A DNA stretch of 64,000 bases from Pseudomonadales bacterium. GTDB lineage: Bacteria > Pseudomonadota > Gammaproteobacteria > Pseudomonadales > Ketobacteraceae. The translations under genes were made by a program, and so were the position numbers. Under the pieces are notes generated by a model. The model did no database searches, had not been told where the DNA came from, and worked only from the letters and a program-made list of their open reading frames with translations. The DNA lies in the NCBI GenBank assembly GCA_002701845.1, contig NZXG01000002.1, positions 80,340 to 144,339 on the forward strand. The letters are read 5' to 3'. Positions 43,475 to 53,475 of the stretch are shown here, piece after piece (positions within the stretch are counted from its first letter, which is position 1; every line of letters begins with the position of its first letter).

Positions 43475-45448
43475 TCAGGCCGCCACTTTTTCCGCTTGTG
43501 GCTGCCCCAGGAAATACCCCTGGGCGCCATCCAACTGGAATCGCCGCAGCAGTTCCCACTGGGCGGCGTCCTCCACCATTTCGGCGGTGAGCAGAATCTG
43601 GCGGCTGTGAGCAATGCGCACCAGGGATTGTACGAAGAATTGATGGTCCAAATTGGCGGCGATGTCGCGAATATAGGAACTGTCCACTTTGATGGAATAG
43701 AGTTGCAGGCCGCTGAGGTAACCGAAGCTGCTGTTGGTGGTACCAAAGTGGTCGATGGTGAGTTTGGCGCCCTGCTCTTTCAGGCCATCGGCCAGCCAGC
43801 GCAGTTTCCCGTGGGCGGTACGCACGGTGATTTCCGGCACCTCGAAGATCAGGTGGGGGGCTATATCGGGATGCGCCTGCAGGGTGGCCAGCAGCCAGGT
43901 GTCGAAATCCTCGGAACGGATGCTGTGGCTGGAAAGGTTCACCGCCAGGGGGACCCGCTCCGTTGCCGGCTGGGCCCGTAGCTGTTCGATCAACAACTGT
44001 ATCACCATGCGATCAAAGCGGGCCACCATGTCGAAGCGTTCCACCAGGGGAATAAAATAACCGGCGGTGATCAGTTGCTCCCGCACTTTAACCCGCGCCA
44101 GCACTTCGTAATGCATGAGGGTCTGGTCCATGCAGGAAATCACCGGCTGGTAGTGCAACTCCACTTCTTGACGGCTGATGACATTTTCCAGAAAGGCCTC
44201 CCAATCGCTGACCTCGGGCAGGCCGCTGGCGGGGGTATCGCCGTGGGCGCTGGCATCGTACACTTCCAGGTGCCCGGACTGTTGGCTCTGGGCCTGTTCC
44301 AGGGCGGCGGCAGCCTGGGATTCCAGCAGCCGTGCGTCCTGACCCACCTGGCAGGCGCTGAGGCCGGCGTATAGCTTCAGCAAGTGACCACCCTGACTGA
44401 GGCCTTCCAACCGCTGCATCTGACTCAGGGCGGACTGCACCAGGGTCACTGCGGCCTCCACGCTCTGATGGGGCAGCAACGCGGCAAAGCGGGTGCCGGT
44501 GACCCGGGCCACGCAATGGCCTTCCACAGTCTCCAGGGTATGCAGCCAGATCTGGCCGATGCGACGCAGTAACAGATTACCGGCACCGTGACCGAACTGC
44601 TCGTTGTACTGGGCCATGCCCTGCACCTGCAGCCGCACCAGCACGCCGCTGAACGGTTCTTCCGGCGATTCCACCCGGGCTTTGAGCTGGGCATTGAAAA
44701 AGCGGCCATTGCCCAGGCCGGTGACGGAATCCACGTAGGCCTGGTTGCGTACCTGTTCGATCTGCGCCACCTGTTCGTCGAACAGCACTTTGAGTTGACG
44801 GGTCATGCGATTGATGGCCTGCACCACCCGCTTTAGTTCCCGGGTTTTGGGCAGGGGCTGCTGGCCGGTAAAGTCTTTGTTGCAGATCAGTTCCGCCTGC
44901 CGCTCCAGGGTGCGCAGGGGCGCCAGCACGGCGCGGACGATCATTAAAATAATGAACCAGCTGAGGCCGCCCACCACCAGAAACAGCCAGAAGGTCTGGC
45001 GGGCCGCCATCCACAGGTTGCGGGTGGCGGCGTCTTTGTCGGCGAACACCCGCACGTCCCCCACCACCCGCCAACCGGCGGTGATTTCACTGATGCCGGG
45101 CATGGGATCGATCTGCACCCAGTTATCAAACCAGCGGGGTACCAGGATTGGCGGCGGCTGGGTCTGACGTTGCACCATCACGTCACCGTCGGCGTTGCGC
45201 ACGGTGATCCGCACGAAGTCACCGCGATCGAAAATAGCGTCCACCATGGTCTGCACCAGGGCCAGGTCGTCGTCCGCCAGGGGCCGGGCAATGGATAACC
45301 CCAGGGAGGTGGCGGTGTCCTGGGCGTGGTTGTGCATCTGGTTTTCCAGGTAATCCCGGCTGTTGTGCACACTGAGGAAACATATCCCCGCCAGCAGCAC
45401 CAGCAGCAGCCCGGTGATCAGCAACACCATTTGACGATGCAGACTCAC
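43475..45448 (-). CDS. lapD: LapD-type c-di-GMP receptor (degenerate GGDEF-EAL)
   Basis: 657 residues from the GTG at 45448 (begins MSLHRQMVLLITGLLL after initiation; GAGGAG sits 6 bases upstream; the longer ATG frame lacks a ribosome site). Two membrane helices (about 8-28 and 145-170) enclose a LapD/MoxY periplasmic domain (VHNSRDYLENQMHNHAQDTA). A HAMP follows, then a GGDEF domain decayed to VTGTRF and an EAL domain with EVL instead of EAL (MHYEVLARVK). Both are thus likely catalytically inactive, as in Pseudomonas LapD, which binds c-di-GMP with its EAL domain and then holds LapG away from the adhesin. The lapG gene lies 64 bp upstream. Confidence 0.92.
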   Translation of the reverse strand: MSLHRQMVLLITGLLLVLLAGICFLSVHNSRDYLENQMHNHAQDTATSLGLSIARPLADDDLALVQTMVDAIFDRGDFVRITVRNADGDVMVQRQTQPPPILVPRWFDNWVQIDPMPGISEITAGWRVVGDVRVFADKDAATRNLWMAARQTFWLFLVVGGLSWFIILMIVRAVLAPLRTLERQAELICNKDFTGQQPLPKTRELKRVVQAINRMTRQLKVLFDEQVAQIEQVRNQAYVDSVTGLGNGRFFNAQLKARVESPEEPFSGVLVRLQVQGMAQYNEQFGHGAGNLLLRRIGQIWLHTLETVEGHCVARVTGTRFAALLPHQSVEAAVTLVQSALSQMQRLEGLSQGGHLLKLYAGLSACQVGQDARLLESQAAAALEQAQSQQSGHLEVYDASAHGDTPASGLPEVSDWEAFLENVISRQEVELHYQPVISCMDQTLMHYEVLARVKVREQLITAGYFIPLVERFDMVARFDRMVIQLLIEQLRAQPATERVPLAVNLSSHSIRSEDFDTWLLATLQAHPDIAPHLIFEVPEITVRTAHGKLRWLADGLKEQGAKLTIDHFGTTNSSFGYLSGLQLYSIKVDSSYIRDIAANLDHQFFVQSLVRIAHSRQILLTAEMVEDAAQWELLRRFQLDGAQGYFLGQPQAEKVAA

Positions 45449-45512
45449 GTTATTCTCCTCGGGGCAGCCGCCAATGGCCACCTAGTCTGGTTTGGTTGAT
45501 AAAAGTTTAGAC

Positions 45513-46154
45513 CTAAAGACTGCCCAGCCCCAAGCGCAGTTGCAGATCCCGCCAGGAGGCGATGTCGTCCGCCTCCCCCAGGCGGGTTTCCTGGCCCCGG
45601 CTCTTGGCCTGCCACAGACCCTCGGCATTAAAGCTGTAGACCGGCTCCAGATCGGTACGCTGGGAGGCGGGCAATAAGTCCGGCACCAGAATATCCAGTA
45701 CCAGGGGCTCCCCCCGCCGGGGGTAATAGGTGAGCACCATGTGGGGTTCGTTCAGTTTCAGGGCCCGCACGTAAGTGATGCGCATCTGCGCCGCCGGCAC
45801 CCCCAACTGGCGCAGGGTGAAATATTTGGCGATGGCGAAATCCTCGCAGTCGCCGCCGTTGCTGGCCAGGGTCTCCACCGGGGTGGCCCAGTAGTCCGCC
45901 TGCTGCCAGTGCTCCTGATCGGTACGGAACTGCAATTGATTGAAGAAATGGTTCACCGCCCGCAGCTGATCCGGCACGTGGTGGTAGCTGATGTCCCACA
46001 CCAGTTTCTCCCAACGTTCCAGCCGCTGGACCCCTTCCTCGCCAAATTGATCGTGGACTTTGCCTTTAACAGTCAGAGGTAAGACCCCCGCCCATGCTGC
46101 GGAACAGACTACCCATAAAACCATTAAAACAACCGGTTTTATTTGCTTGCGCAC
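45513..46154 (-). CDS. lapG: LapG periplasmic adhesin protease
   Basis: 213 residues: signal peptide (MRKQIKPVVLMVLWVVCSAA, cleavage after AWA), then the bacterial transglutaminase-like cysteine protease domain with the catalytic triad Cys (GGDCEDFAIAKY), His (NEPHMVLTYY) and Asp (PLVLDIL). LapG cuts the N-terminal retention module of LapA-type adhesins when LapD does not bind c-di-GMP, releasing the biofilm. lapG and lapD are adjacent and co-oriented as in Pseudomonas. The target adhesin is not within the window. Confidence 0.93.
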   Translation of the reverse strand: MRKQIKPVVLMVLWVVCSAAWAGVLPLTVKGKVHDQFGEEGVQRLERWEKLVWDISYHHVPDQLRAVNHFFNQLQFRTDQEHWQQADYWATPVETLASNGGDCEDFAIAKYFTLRQLGVPAAQMRITYVRALKLNEPHMVLTYYPRRGEPLVLDILVPDLLPASQRTDLEPVYSFNAEGLWQAKSRGQETRLGEADDIASWRDLQLRLGLGSL

Positions 46155-46335
46155 GCACTACCTGGAAGTTGATGCCGTTTGCATTAACTATAGCAGTGGC
46201 TGCCGGAATCGCTGGTGGGGCCATGACGAGGTTCACAAATTCCCGCAGGATTCCTGTTGTTGAAACCTGTTGGTGCTAAAAACGTCTAACGTTACACTGA
46301 GCTCCCTTGCAAAAATGAGTTAGGCAATCAAAATC

Positions 46336-48210
46336 ATGCGCCAATTGAAGTGGATTCTGGCCCTGTTACTGGCATGGGCCTGCAGCCCCGGTTTCGCCAC
46401 CGAAGGCGAGTTTTTGCCGGTACACGAGGCCTTCCAGGTGGAGGCGGAGACCGCCGGCAACCACGTGCACTTTACTTTCACCATCGCCGACGGCTATTAC
46501 CTGTATCAGCACCGGTTTGGTTTCAGCCCCACCAGCGGCACTCCGGGGGAGCTGGGGGAACCGGTTTATGTTCAGGGCGGCCAGTGGAAGGACGACCCCA
46601 TCTTTGGTCGGGTGCGTGTTTTTTATTCACAGGTGGACATATATGTACCTGTGACGAAGGCGGAAGACGGTTTTATCGAGATCGATGCCCGCTATCAGGG
46701 CTGCGCCGATAAGGGCCTGTGTTATATCCCCCAGACTTATACCAATATGTACCAGGTGGACCTGGCGGCCCCGCCCCCGCCGGAGGTGGCCGCTGCCAGT
46801 CCGGCGCCGGCGGACCCTGACCCCATCAGTACAGATATGGACGCGACTGCGGATGCCGCCGGGGCGCCGGGTACGGGGGGTCAGGCCGCCGTCCCGGGCG
46901 ATATGGCCAGCGCCCTGGTGAAAAATACAGATCTGGACAAAGACGATGCCCTCAGCCTGGAGAGCTTTTTATCGGAAAGCGGCCTGCTCAGTATTATTGG
47001 GGTGTTTTTCCTGATCGGCATCGGCCTGACGTTTACCCCCTGCGTGTTGCCCATGGTGCCCATTCTGAGCGGCATTATCGTGGGTCAGGGGGAGAATCTT
47101 TCCCGCGGCAAGGCGGCGGCACTCTCGACCATATATGTACTGGGCATGGCGGTGACCTACGCCCTGCTGGGGGTAGTGGCGGGGCTCACCGGCGCCAAGC
47201 TGCAGGTGGCCATGCAGAATCCCACGGTGTTGGTGGGGTTCGGTCTGGTGTTTGTGTTGCTGTCGTTCGCCATGTTCGGCTTTTACGAGCTACAGCTACC
47301 CAGCGGCCTGCAGAACCGGCTCAATAACCTGAGCCAGCGGCAGCAGGGGGGCACCTATATTGGCGTGGCCATCATCGGCGTGCTGTCGGCGCTGGTGGTG
47401 TCGCCCTGTGTATCGGCACCCCTGGCGGGGGCCCTGCTCTACATCGGCAAGTCCGGCGACTGGCTGCTGGGGGGCAGCGCCCTGCTGGCCCTGGGGCTGG
47501 GGATGGGCGTGCCCCTGATCGCCATCGGTATCACCGGCGCCAATGTGCTGCCCAAGGCCGGCGCCTGGATGGACAACGTGAAAGGCTTGTTCGGGGTGAT
47601 GCTGCTGGCGGTGGCCCTGTGGCTGGTGAAGCATCTGCTGCCGGAGACTCTGGTGTGGGTGCTGGGAGGTGGCTTGCTGATTCTCGCCGGCCTGTACCTG
47701 GGGGCCCTGGATCCGCTTACCGGCCCCAAAGGCAAACTGTTTCGCGGCATTGGCCTGAGCACCCTGGCCTGCGGGGTGGCGCTGATCCTGGCCCAGTTCC
47801 TGGGCACCGCCGCCGCCCCCGAGGCCCGGGAGCACAACCCCGACGCCCTGCCCTTCACCACCATCCGCACAGAGCAGGGGCTGAATCAGGCGCTGGCCGT
47901 GGCCCAGCAAAACAGCCAGCCGGTGATGCTGGACTTTTACGCCGACTGGTGCACCGCCTGCCTGGAGATGGAACACGAAACCTTCAGCCAGGGGGATGTC
48001 CAGGCCCGCCTGGGCAAGCACCGCTGGCTGCAGGTGGATCTCACCAACAACCCGGAAGACTTCGCCCTGTTGGCGCGGTTCAATCTGCCGGGCCCCCCCG
48101 CCATTCTGTTTTTCAACAGCGACGGCAATGAGCTGAAACCCGCCCGTATCTACGCCTATAAAAGCAAAAACCAGTTCCTGGCCCATCTGGACAAGCATCA
48201 GATCAACTGA
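46336..48210 (+). CDS. dsbD: Thiol:disulfide interchange protein DsbD
   Basis: Moves electrons from cytoplasmic thioredoxin to periplasmic DsbC/DsbG and cytochrome c maturation proteins. 624 residues: signal peptide (MRQLKWILALLLAWACSPGF), N-terminal alpha domain with Cys123 and Cys129 (QGCADKGLCYIP), eight-helix beta domain with Cys236 (FTPCVLPMVPILSG) and Cys358 (VVSPCVSAPLAGAL), and C-terminal thioredoxin-like gamma domain with Cys539-T-A-Cys542 (YADWCTACLEME). All three cysteine pairs are present. Divergent from lapG; a hairpin follows the stop. Confidence 0.96.
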   Translation: MRQLKWILALLLAWACSPGFATEGEFLPVHEAFQVEAETAGNHVHFTFTIADGYYLYQHRFGFSPTSGTPGELGEPVYVQGGQWKDDPIFGRVRVFYSQVDIYVPVTKAEDGFIEIDARYQGCADKGLCYIPQTYTNMYQVDLAAPPPPEVAAASPAPADPDPISTDMDATADAAGAPGTGGQAAVPGDMASALVKNTDLDKDDALSLESFLSESGLLSIIGVFFLIGIGLTFTPCVLPMVPILSGIIVGQGENLSRGKAAALSTIYVLGMAVTYALLGVVAGLTGAKLQVAMQNPTVLVGFGLVFVLLSFAMFGFYELQLPSGLQNRLNNLSQRQQGGTYIGVAIIGVLSALVVSPCVSAPLAGALLYIGKSGDWLLGGSALLALGLGMGVPLIAIGITGANVLPKAGAWMDNVKGLFGVMLLAVALWLVKHLLPETLVWVLGGGLLILAGLYLGALDPLTGPKGKLFRGIGLSTLACGVALILAQFLGTAAAPEAREHNPDALPFTTIRTEQGLNQALAVAQQNSQPVMLDFYADWCTACLEMEHETFSQGDVQARLGKHRWLQVDLTNNPEDFALLARFNLPGPPAILFFNSDGNELKPARIYAYKSKNQFLAHLDKHQIN

Positions 48211-48213
48211 CCT

Positions 48214-48236
48214 GATAGGCTGAAAAGCAGCCTATC
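48214..48236 (+). terminator. Hairpin behind dsbD
   Basis: A perfect 9-bp stem GATAGGCTG / CAGCCTATC with an AAAAG loop just after the dsbD stop. Only TT follows before CGGGG, so it may be a weak terminator or an mRNA end stabiliser. Confidence 0.6.
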
Positions 48237-48323
48237 TTCGGGGATTATGCGGCTTCAGGGCACTAACTTGTAAACAATTGTAAGAAGTGCCACAAAGCAC
48301 AAGCCGGGGCCTTTGGCTCTCGT

Positions 48324-48329
48324 TATAAT
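48324..48329 (+). promoter_or_regulatory. Likely -10 of the aroQ-accBC promoter
   Basis: A perfect TATAAT lies 67 bp before the aroQ start in the 185-bp gap behind dsbD. A matching -35 is not obvious. The long leader fits the well-known autogenous and growth-rate control of accBC in gammaproteobacteria, but no specific site is visible. Confidence 0.45.
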
Positions 48330-48395
48330 CCGGAAAAATCAGGCAGCAAATTCAGCGAATAACATCAGTACATAACAACAGGACCCGCCCGTATC

Positions 48396-48839
48396 ATGGC
48401 AAAACTGCTGGTATTGAACGGACCCAATCTGAATCTGCTGGGCACCCGCGAACCCGGCATTTACGGCCGGCAGACCCTGGCTGAGCTCGAGCAGAATCTG
48501 ACCACCCTGGCCCGCGAGCAGGGGCATGAATGTGAGTGCCTGCAAAGCAATCGCGAGTACGAACTGGTGGAGCGGATTCACCAGGCCGCCGGCGACGGCA
48601 CTGACTTTATCCTCATCAACCCTGCCGCCTTCACCCACACCAGCGTGGCTCTGCGGGATGCGCTGCTGGGGGTAAAACTGCCTTTTATCGAGGTGCACAT
48701 TTCCAACATCCACACTCGTGAGGGTTTTCGTCAGCATTCTTATCTGTCAGATATTGCTGTTGGTGTCATCACCGGCCTCGGTACCCAGGGCTACGAACTG
48801 GCCATGCAGGCCGCTCTGCGTCAACTGGAACAGGGCTGA
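48396..48839 (+). CDS. aroQ: 3-dehydroquinate dehydratase, type II
   Basis: Dehydrates 3-dehydroquinate to 3-dehydroshikimate. 147 residues, the usual dodecameric type II enzyme: [17 protein letters not shown] at the start (catalytic Arg and Tyr in the flexible loop), [20 protein letters not shown] and [20 protein letters not shown] (catalytic His region). It lies 58 bp upstream of accB, the linkage common in Pseudomonas and many other gammaproteobacteria. Works with the aroB and aroK genes at the other end of the window in the same pathway. Confidence 0.97.
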   Translation: MAKLLVLNGPNLNLLGTREPGIYGRQTLAELEQNLTTLAREQGHECECLQSNREYELVERIHQAAGDGTDFILINPAAFTHTSVALRDALLGVKLPFIEVHISNIHTREGFRQHSYLSDIAVGVITGLGTQGYELAMQAALRQLEQG

Positions 48840-48897
48840 TGCAGGGTTTATTTAAGGACCGCAAACTTTCTGAAACCATAATAAAAGAGACGACTAC

Positions 48898-49362
48898 ATG
48901 GACATTCGCAAAGTAAAAAAACTCATCGAATTGCTGGAAGAGTCCGGCATCGACGAAATTGAAATCAAAGAGGGCGAGGAATCCGTGCGCATCAGCCGTA
49001 ATCTGCATGCTTACGCCGCGCCCATGCCCCAGGCCTATGCCGCGCCACCGCCGCCCCCCGCGGCTGCCCCCGCGCCGGCCGCCAGTGCTCCGGAACCGGC
49101 GGCGGAACCGGCCAGCAAGGAACCCGAAGGCCACAAGGTGAAGTCCCCCATGGTGGGCACCTTCTATCGTTCCCCCTCCCCGGACGCCAAGGCATTCGTG
49201 GAAGTGGGCCAGTCGGTGAAAGCCGGCGATCCCCTGTGCATCGTGGAAGCCATGAAGATGATGAACCAGATCGAGGCGGACAAGTCCGGCACCGTGGTGG
49301 CGATCCTGGTGGACAACGCCGAACCCGTGGAGTTTGATCAACCCCTGTTTGTCATCAATTAA
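48898..49362 (+). CDS. accB: Biotin carboxyl carrier protein
   Basis: Carrier subunit of acetyl-CoA carboxylase. 154 residues: N-terminal helix region ([17 protein letters not shown]), Ala/Pro-rich flexible linker (about 42-78) and C-terminal biotinyl domain with the biotin-accepting Lys120 in [16 protein letters not shown], preceded by the thumb region [16 protein letters not shown]. accC follows 12 bp later. Confidence 0.98.
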   Translation: MDIRKVKKLIELLEESGIDEIEIKEGEESVRISRNLHAYAAPMPQAYAAPPPPPAAAPAPAASAPEPAAEPASKEPEGHKVKSPMVGTFYRSPSPDAKAFVEVGQSVKAGDPLCIVEAMKMMNQIEADKSGTVVAILVDNAEPVEFDQPLFVIN

Positions 49363-49374
49363 AAGGCCCTCGAC

Positions 49375-50721
49375 ATGCTGGAAAAAGTGCTGATCGCCAA
49401 CCGTGGCGAAATCGCTTTGCGGGTGTTGCGCGCCTGCAAAGAGCTGAATATTCCCACGGTGGCAGTGTATTCAACCGCCGACAAGGAACTGATGCATATT
49501 CGGCTGGCGGATGAAGCGGTCTGCATCGGGCCCGCCTCCGCCGCTGAAAGCTATCTCAACATTCCCGCCATTGTCAGCGCCGCCGAGATTTCCGGCGCCA
49601 CCGCCGTGCACCCGGGTTACGGGTTTCTGGCGGAGAACGCGGACTTCGCCGAGCGGGTCACCGACAGCGGCTTCACCTTTATCGGCCCCGATGCCGACAC
49701 CATTCGCCTGATGGGCAACAAGGTGTCCGCTATTGAGGCCATGAAAAAAGCCGGCGTGCCCTGCGTGCCCGGTTCCGATGGCCCCCTCACCGACGACAAT
49801 AACGAAATCCTGAAAATGGCCCGCCAGATTGGCTACCCGGTGATTATCAAAGCCGCCGCCGGTGGTGGTGGTCGCGGGATGCGGGTGGTGCACAACGAAA
49901 AGGACATCATCAAGTCCGTGTCCCTGACCCGGGCCGAGGCCCGCGCCGCCTTCGGTGATGAAACCGTGTATATGGAAAAGTTCCTCACCACTCCGCGCCA
50001 TGTGGAAATCCAGGTGCTGGCGGACGGTCAGGGCAATGCCATTTACCTGGGCGACCGGGACTGCTCCCTGCAGCGCCGTCACCAGAAAGTGGTGGAAGAG
50101 GCGCCCGCCCCCGGTATTCCCGATCACCTGCGGCGGGAAGTGGGTGAGCGTTGTCGCCAGGCCTGTATCGATATCAACTATCGCGGCGCCGGCACCTTTG
50201 AGTTCCTGTATGAGAACGAGGCGTTCTACTTTATCGAGATGAACACCCGGGTTCAGGTGGAACACCCGGTGACGGAAATGGTCACCGGTGTGGACATCAT
50301 CAAAGAGCAACTGCGGATCGCCGCCGGCCAGCCCCTGAGCATCAAGCAGGAGGATGTGCAGATCATTGGTCACGCGGTGGAGTGCCGGATCAATGCGGAA
50401 AACCCGAAGACTTTTATTCCCAGCCCCGGCACCATCAACTACTGGCATGCCCCCGGCGGCAACGGCGTGCGGATGGATACGCACATCTATACCGGCTACA
50501 AGGTGCCGCCCAATTACGATTCCCTGATCGGCAAGCTGATCACCTGGGGTGAAACCCGGGCGGTGGCCCTGCAGCGCATGCGTAACGCCCTGGATGAAAT
50601 CCTGGTGGAGGGCATCGAAACCAATATCCCCCTGCACGAAGACGTGATCATGCGTGACAGTGGCTTCAACAAGGGCGGCGTGGACATCCATTACCTGGAA
50701 AAAATTCTGGGTCAGCACTGA
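49375..50721 (+). CDS. accC: Acetyl-CoA carboxylase, biotin carboxylase subunit
   Basis: Carboxylates the biotin on AccB with ATP and bicarbonate, the committed step of fatty acid synthesis. 448 residues: [20 protein letters not shown] at the N-terminus, [17 protein letters not shown], the ATP-grasp glycine loop [26 protein letters not shown] [20 protein letters not shown], and the active-site [18 protein letters not shown]. Its stop shares one base with the prmA start. Confidence 0.98.
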   Translation: MLEKVLIANRGEIALRVLRACKELNIPTVAVYSTADKELMHIRLADEAVCIGPASAAESYLNIPAIVSAAEISGATAVHPGYGFLAENADFAERVTDSGFTFIGPDADTIRLMGNKVSAIEAMKKAGVPCVPGSDGPLTDDNNEILKMARQIGYPVIIKAAAGGGGRGMRVVHNEKDIIKSVSLTRAEARAAFGDETVYMEKFLTTPRHVEIQVLADGQGNAIYLGDRDCSLQRRHQKVVEEAPAPGIPDHLRREVGERCRQACIDINYRGAGTFEFLYENEAFYFIEMNTRVQVEHPVTEMVTGVDIIKEQLRIAAGQPLSIKQEDVQIIGHAVECRINAENPKTFIPSPGTINYWHAPGGNGVRMDTHIYTGYKVPPNYDSLIGKLITWGETRAVALQRMRNALDEILVEGIETNIPLHEDVIMRDSGFNKGGVDIHYLEKILGQH

Positions 50722-51596
50722 TGCCCTGGATCCAGGTGAAGGTGCAGACCACCGGTTCCCGGGCGTCGCAGGTGGAAGACCAGCTGCTGGGACTGGGGGC
50801 GGTGTCTGTAACCCTGGAGGACAGCCGCGATCAACCATTGCTGGAGCCGCCTCCCGGCGCCACCCCCATCTGGGACGATACCACCGTCAGCGGCCTGTTC
50901 GAGGCTGACGTGGACACCGACCTGATCTGTGCCGCCCTGCGCTCGGAGCTGGGGGCCGATGTGCCGCTGCGGGTGGAGGCCCTGGAGGACAAAGACTGGA
51001 TTCGGGAATGGATGGACAGTTTCGAGCCCATCCCCTTCGGCCAGCGCCTGTGGGTGTGCCCCAGTTGGCGTACGCCACCGGACCCTGATGCCGTGAACAT
51101 GCTGCTGGACCCGGGCCTGGCCTTTGGTACCGGCACCCACGAAACCACCGCTTTGTGTCTGCGCTGGCTGGACAGCGCCGATCTGGCGGGGAAAACCGTG
51201 GTGGACTACGGCTGCGGCAGCGGCATTCTGGCCATCGCCGCGGCCCTGCTGGGAGCCCGCCAGGTGTACTGCGTGGACAATGACCCCCAGGCGCTCACCG
51301 CCACCCGGGACAATGCCGAGCGCAATCAGGTGGCGGACCGGCTGCAGGTGTTCGCCCCCGGGGCCCTGCCGCCGCTGCAGGCGGAGGTGCTGCTGGCCAA
51401 TATACTGGCCGGCCCGCTCATCAGCCTGGCCCCCACCCTGGCGGGACTGGTGCGGCCCCAGGGCCATCTGGTACTGTCAGGCATTCTGGTAGATCAGGCG
51501 GCGGCAGTCTCGGAGCGCTACCAGACCCTGTTTGACATGGAACCGCCGGTGACCGATGGTGACTGGGTTCGGCTGGCCGGGGTGAAATTAGGCTAA
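50721..51596 (+). CDS. prmA: Ribosomal protein L11 methyltransferase
   Basis: Trimethylates ribosomal protein L11 with SAM. 291 residues: an N-terminal substrate-recognition domain (PWIQVKVQTTGSRASQVEDQ), then the Rossmann methyltransferase domain with LLDPGLAFGTGTHETTALCL, the SAM loop VVDYGCGSGILAIAAALLG and the N-I-L-A motif LLANILAGPLI. The one-base overlap with accC suggests coupled translation, a common arrangement in this group. Confidence 0.97.
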   Translation: MPWIQVKVQTTGSRASQVEDQLLGLGAVSVTLEDSRDQPLLEPPPGATPIWDDTTVSGLFEADVDTDLICAALRSELGADVPLRVEALEDKDWIREWMDSFEPIPFGQRLWVCPSWRTPPDPDAVNMLLDPGLAFGTGTHETTALCLRWLDSADLAGKTVVDYGCGSGILAIAAALLGARQVYCVDNDPQALTATRDNAERNQVADRLQVFAPGALPPLQAEVLLANILAGPLISLAPTLAGLVRPQGHLVLSGILVDQAAAVSERYQTLFDMEPPVTDGDWVRLAGVKLG

Positions 51597-51675
51597 AGTT
51601 AACAACAGATCACAACGTTCAGCCCTAAACCATGTAATATTAAGCAATTGTTACCCAGGAAGCTCGGTTCTCTTC

Positions 51676-53298
51676 ATGCCGGAAAATCTGCTCACCAAGT
51701 GTCCCCACTGCAGTACCACCTTCCGCTTGACCCAGGCGCAACTGGATATCGCCGGCGGCGCGGTGCGTTGTGGTGCCTGTTATCAGGTATTCCATGCCGC
51801 CGAACACATTGTGAAAACCTCGGTGGTGGAGGAGCGGCGCACGGTCACCAAGCCGCCCGACCCGGTGGAGGAAGCGTTCGACCTGAAATCCGATAAAGGC
51901 CTGGACCCCTACGACTCCGAAGACCTGGATATGGAAGGCTCGGAAGAGGAAGTGTTCAGTGAGGATTACCGGGCCCGGCTGGATCCGGAATCCCGGCTGG
52001 AGGAATTCGGCTATGAGGAAGACAAATCCCGGCAGAAAGACAAAGCCGATGAAACCTGGGCCGAGGAATTGCTGAAGGAACTGGGGGACGACGAAGAGGA
52101 ACAGTTAATTCAGGATAACCCGGAAGAAGAAGACGACGCTCCGGCCAAGGGCAATATCATCAGCGGCGATAATGCGTTTGCCCTGGACGAGGAGCCGGCT
52201 CCGAGAAAAAAGAAAAAACCCAGGGGCAACGAACTCAGTGACACGTTTTTAAGCCTGGGGCGGTTTTCCAGTGAAGACCCCTTCGCCATCAGCGATATTG
52301 AGGATGAGGAGTTTGGCGGCGAGGAAACCTCGGACGATGAATCCTGGGCCAAGGCCATGCTGAAGGAACTGGAAGACGCCGAGGCCCCCCCCAAACCCGC
52401 CAACCCGGGGCTTTCCATTCTCAGTGACGAACCGGTGGAGGACACCAGCCCCTTCGCCGCCCGGGAACTGTCGCGGGACAAAAAAGAAATTATTGAACGG
52501 GCCCGCAAAGAGAAAGAACGCAAACAGGTGGAGGCGCGCAAGCAGGCCAAGGAAAACCGGCCGGAGAGCCTGCGCACCGACGAAACCGAGGATTTTTTCC
52601 GCTTGCTGGATGAAGCGCCGACCGCCACGGGCAGTGGCAGTACCACGGTCAACCGCAAGGAACCTTCGCTGGAGGATTTCACAGCGGATGACGCCCTCAC
52701 CGACGAAGAGCTCACACCGGAGAACCTGTTTGCGGACAGTGATGATGTGATTAATCAGCAGATTCGCCTGAGTGCTCTGGAATACGGTTACGAAGAGCAG
52801 CCCGAGCGGCGCAGCCGGGCCTGGGTCTGGATCCTGGCCATGGGGCTGCTGGTGGTGTCCCTGGGGGCCCAATACACGTATTTTCATTTCCACGAGCTGT
52901 CACGACTCCCGCAACTGCGGCCGGCCCTGGCACAGGTGTGCGGGTTGCTGGGCTGCGAGCTGGCACCGCAAAGCGATGTGTCCCGAATTGTAGGCACCAA
53001 TCTGGTGGTGCGGTCCCACCCGTTTGAGAAAAACGCCCTGGTGATCGATGTGATCCTTAAAAACCAGGCTCAGTTTGAACAGCCCTACCCGGTGGTGCAG
53101 TTGAACTTTGAGGATGTCAATGGCGATCCGGTGGCCAGCCGACGTTTTCTGCCGGAGGAATACATCAGTGACGATGCCCTTACCGGCGCCACCATGCCCC
53201 CCAATACACCCATTCATCTGACCCTGGAAATCCAGGACCCCGGCCGCGAGGCGGTCAACTACCAGCTGTTGTTTCTGCCCAATACCAACGCCGGCTGA
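51676..53298 (+). CDS. Zinc-ribbon and DUF3426 membrane protein
   Basis: 540 residues of unknown function. The N-terminus is an MJ0042-type zinc ribbon (CPHCSTTFRL ... RCGACYQVF, Cys9, Cys12 and a second CxxC near 36-39). A very acidic, disordered middle (about 60-365, long Glu/Asp runs) leads to one membrane helix (RAWVWILAMGLLVVSLGAQY, about 378-398) and a C-terminal DUF3426 domain (LVVRSHPFEKNALVIDVILK, YPVVQLNFEDVNGDPVASRR, near the end). The same position between prmA and dusB is usual in Pseudomonas. The acidic middle region is longer than I would expect for the family. Confidence 0.88.
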   Translation: MPENLLTKCPHCSTTFRLTQAQLDIAGGAVRCGACYQVFHAAEHIVKTSVVEERRTVTKPPDPVEEAFDLKSDKGLDPYDSEDLDMEGSEEEVFSEDYRARLDPESRLEEFGYEEDKSRQKDKADETWAEELLKELGDDEEEQLIQDNPEEEDDAPAKGNIISGDNAFALDEEPAPRKKKKPRGNELSDTFLSLGRFSSEDPFAISDIEDEEFGGEETSDDESWAKAMLKELEDAEAPPKPANPGLSILSDEPVEDTSPFAARELSRDKKEIIERARKEKERKQVEARKQAKENRPESLRTDETEDFFRLLDEAPTATGSGSTTVNRKEPSLEDFTADDALTDEELTPENLFADSDDVINQQIRLSALEYGYEEQPERRSRAWVWILAMGLLVVSLGAQYTYFHFHELSRLPQLRPALAQVCGLLGCELAPQSDVSRIVGTNLVVRSHPFEKNALVIDVILKNQAQFEQPYPVVQLNFEDVNGDPVASRRFLPEEYISDDALTGATMPPNTPIHLTLEIQDPGREAVNYQLLFLPNTNAG

Positions 53299-53475
53299 CC
53301 CGCCGGCTGGCCCTTCCACCACAGTCCGGTTGATCGGAAAGTCTGAAAAACACTGTTCAAATCACGGATAGTCGAAAAATTTTACAAATATGCCCTCCAG
53401 CTTGTTTATTCCCACTGGCCTTCCGGCTATCATAGCTCGAACTTTAAGCATGGCTGAATGCCATTAGGCGTTTAA

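Noticed and set aside
45449..45481. Upstream ATG giving lapD 11 more residues
   Set aside because: No ribosome site there, and it adds a polar MAIGGCPEENN ahead of the first membrane helix; the GTG at 45448 has GAGGAG at good spacing and gives the usual LapD start.
49471..50838. 455-codon minus-strand frame opposite accC
   Set aside because: Shadow of biotin carboxylase; composition (Gly, His, Gln, Val) is the usual artefact of the complementary strand.
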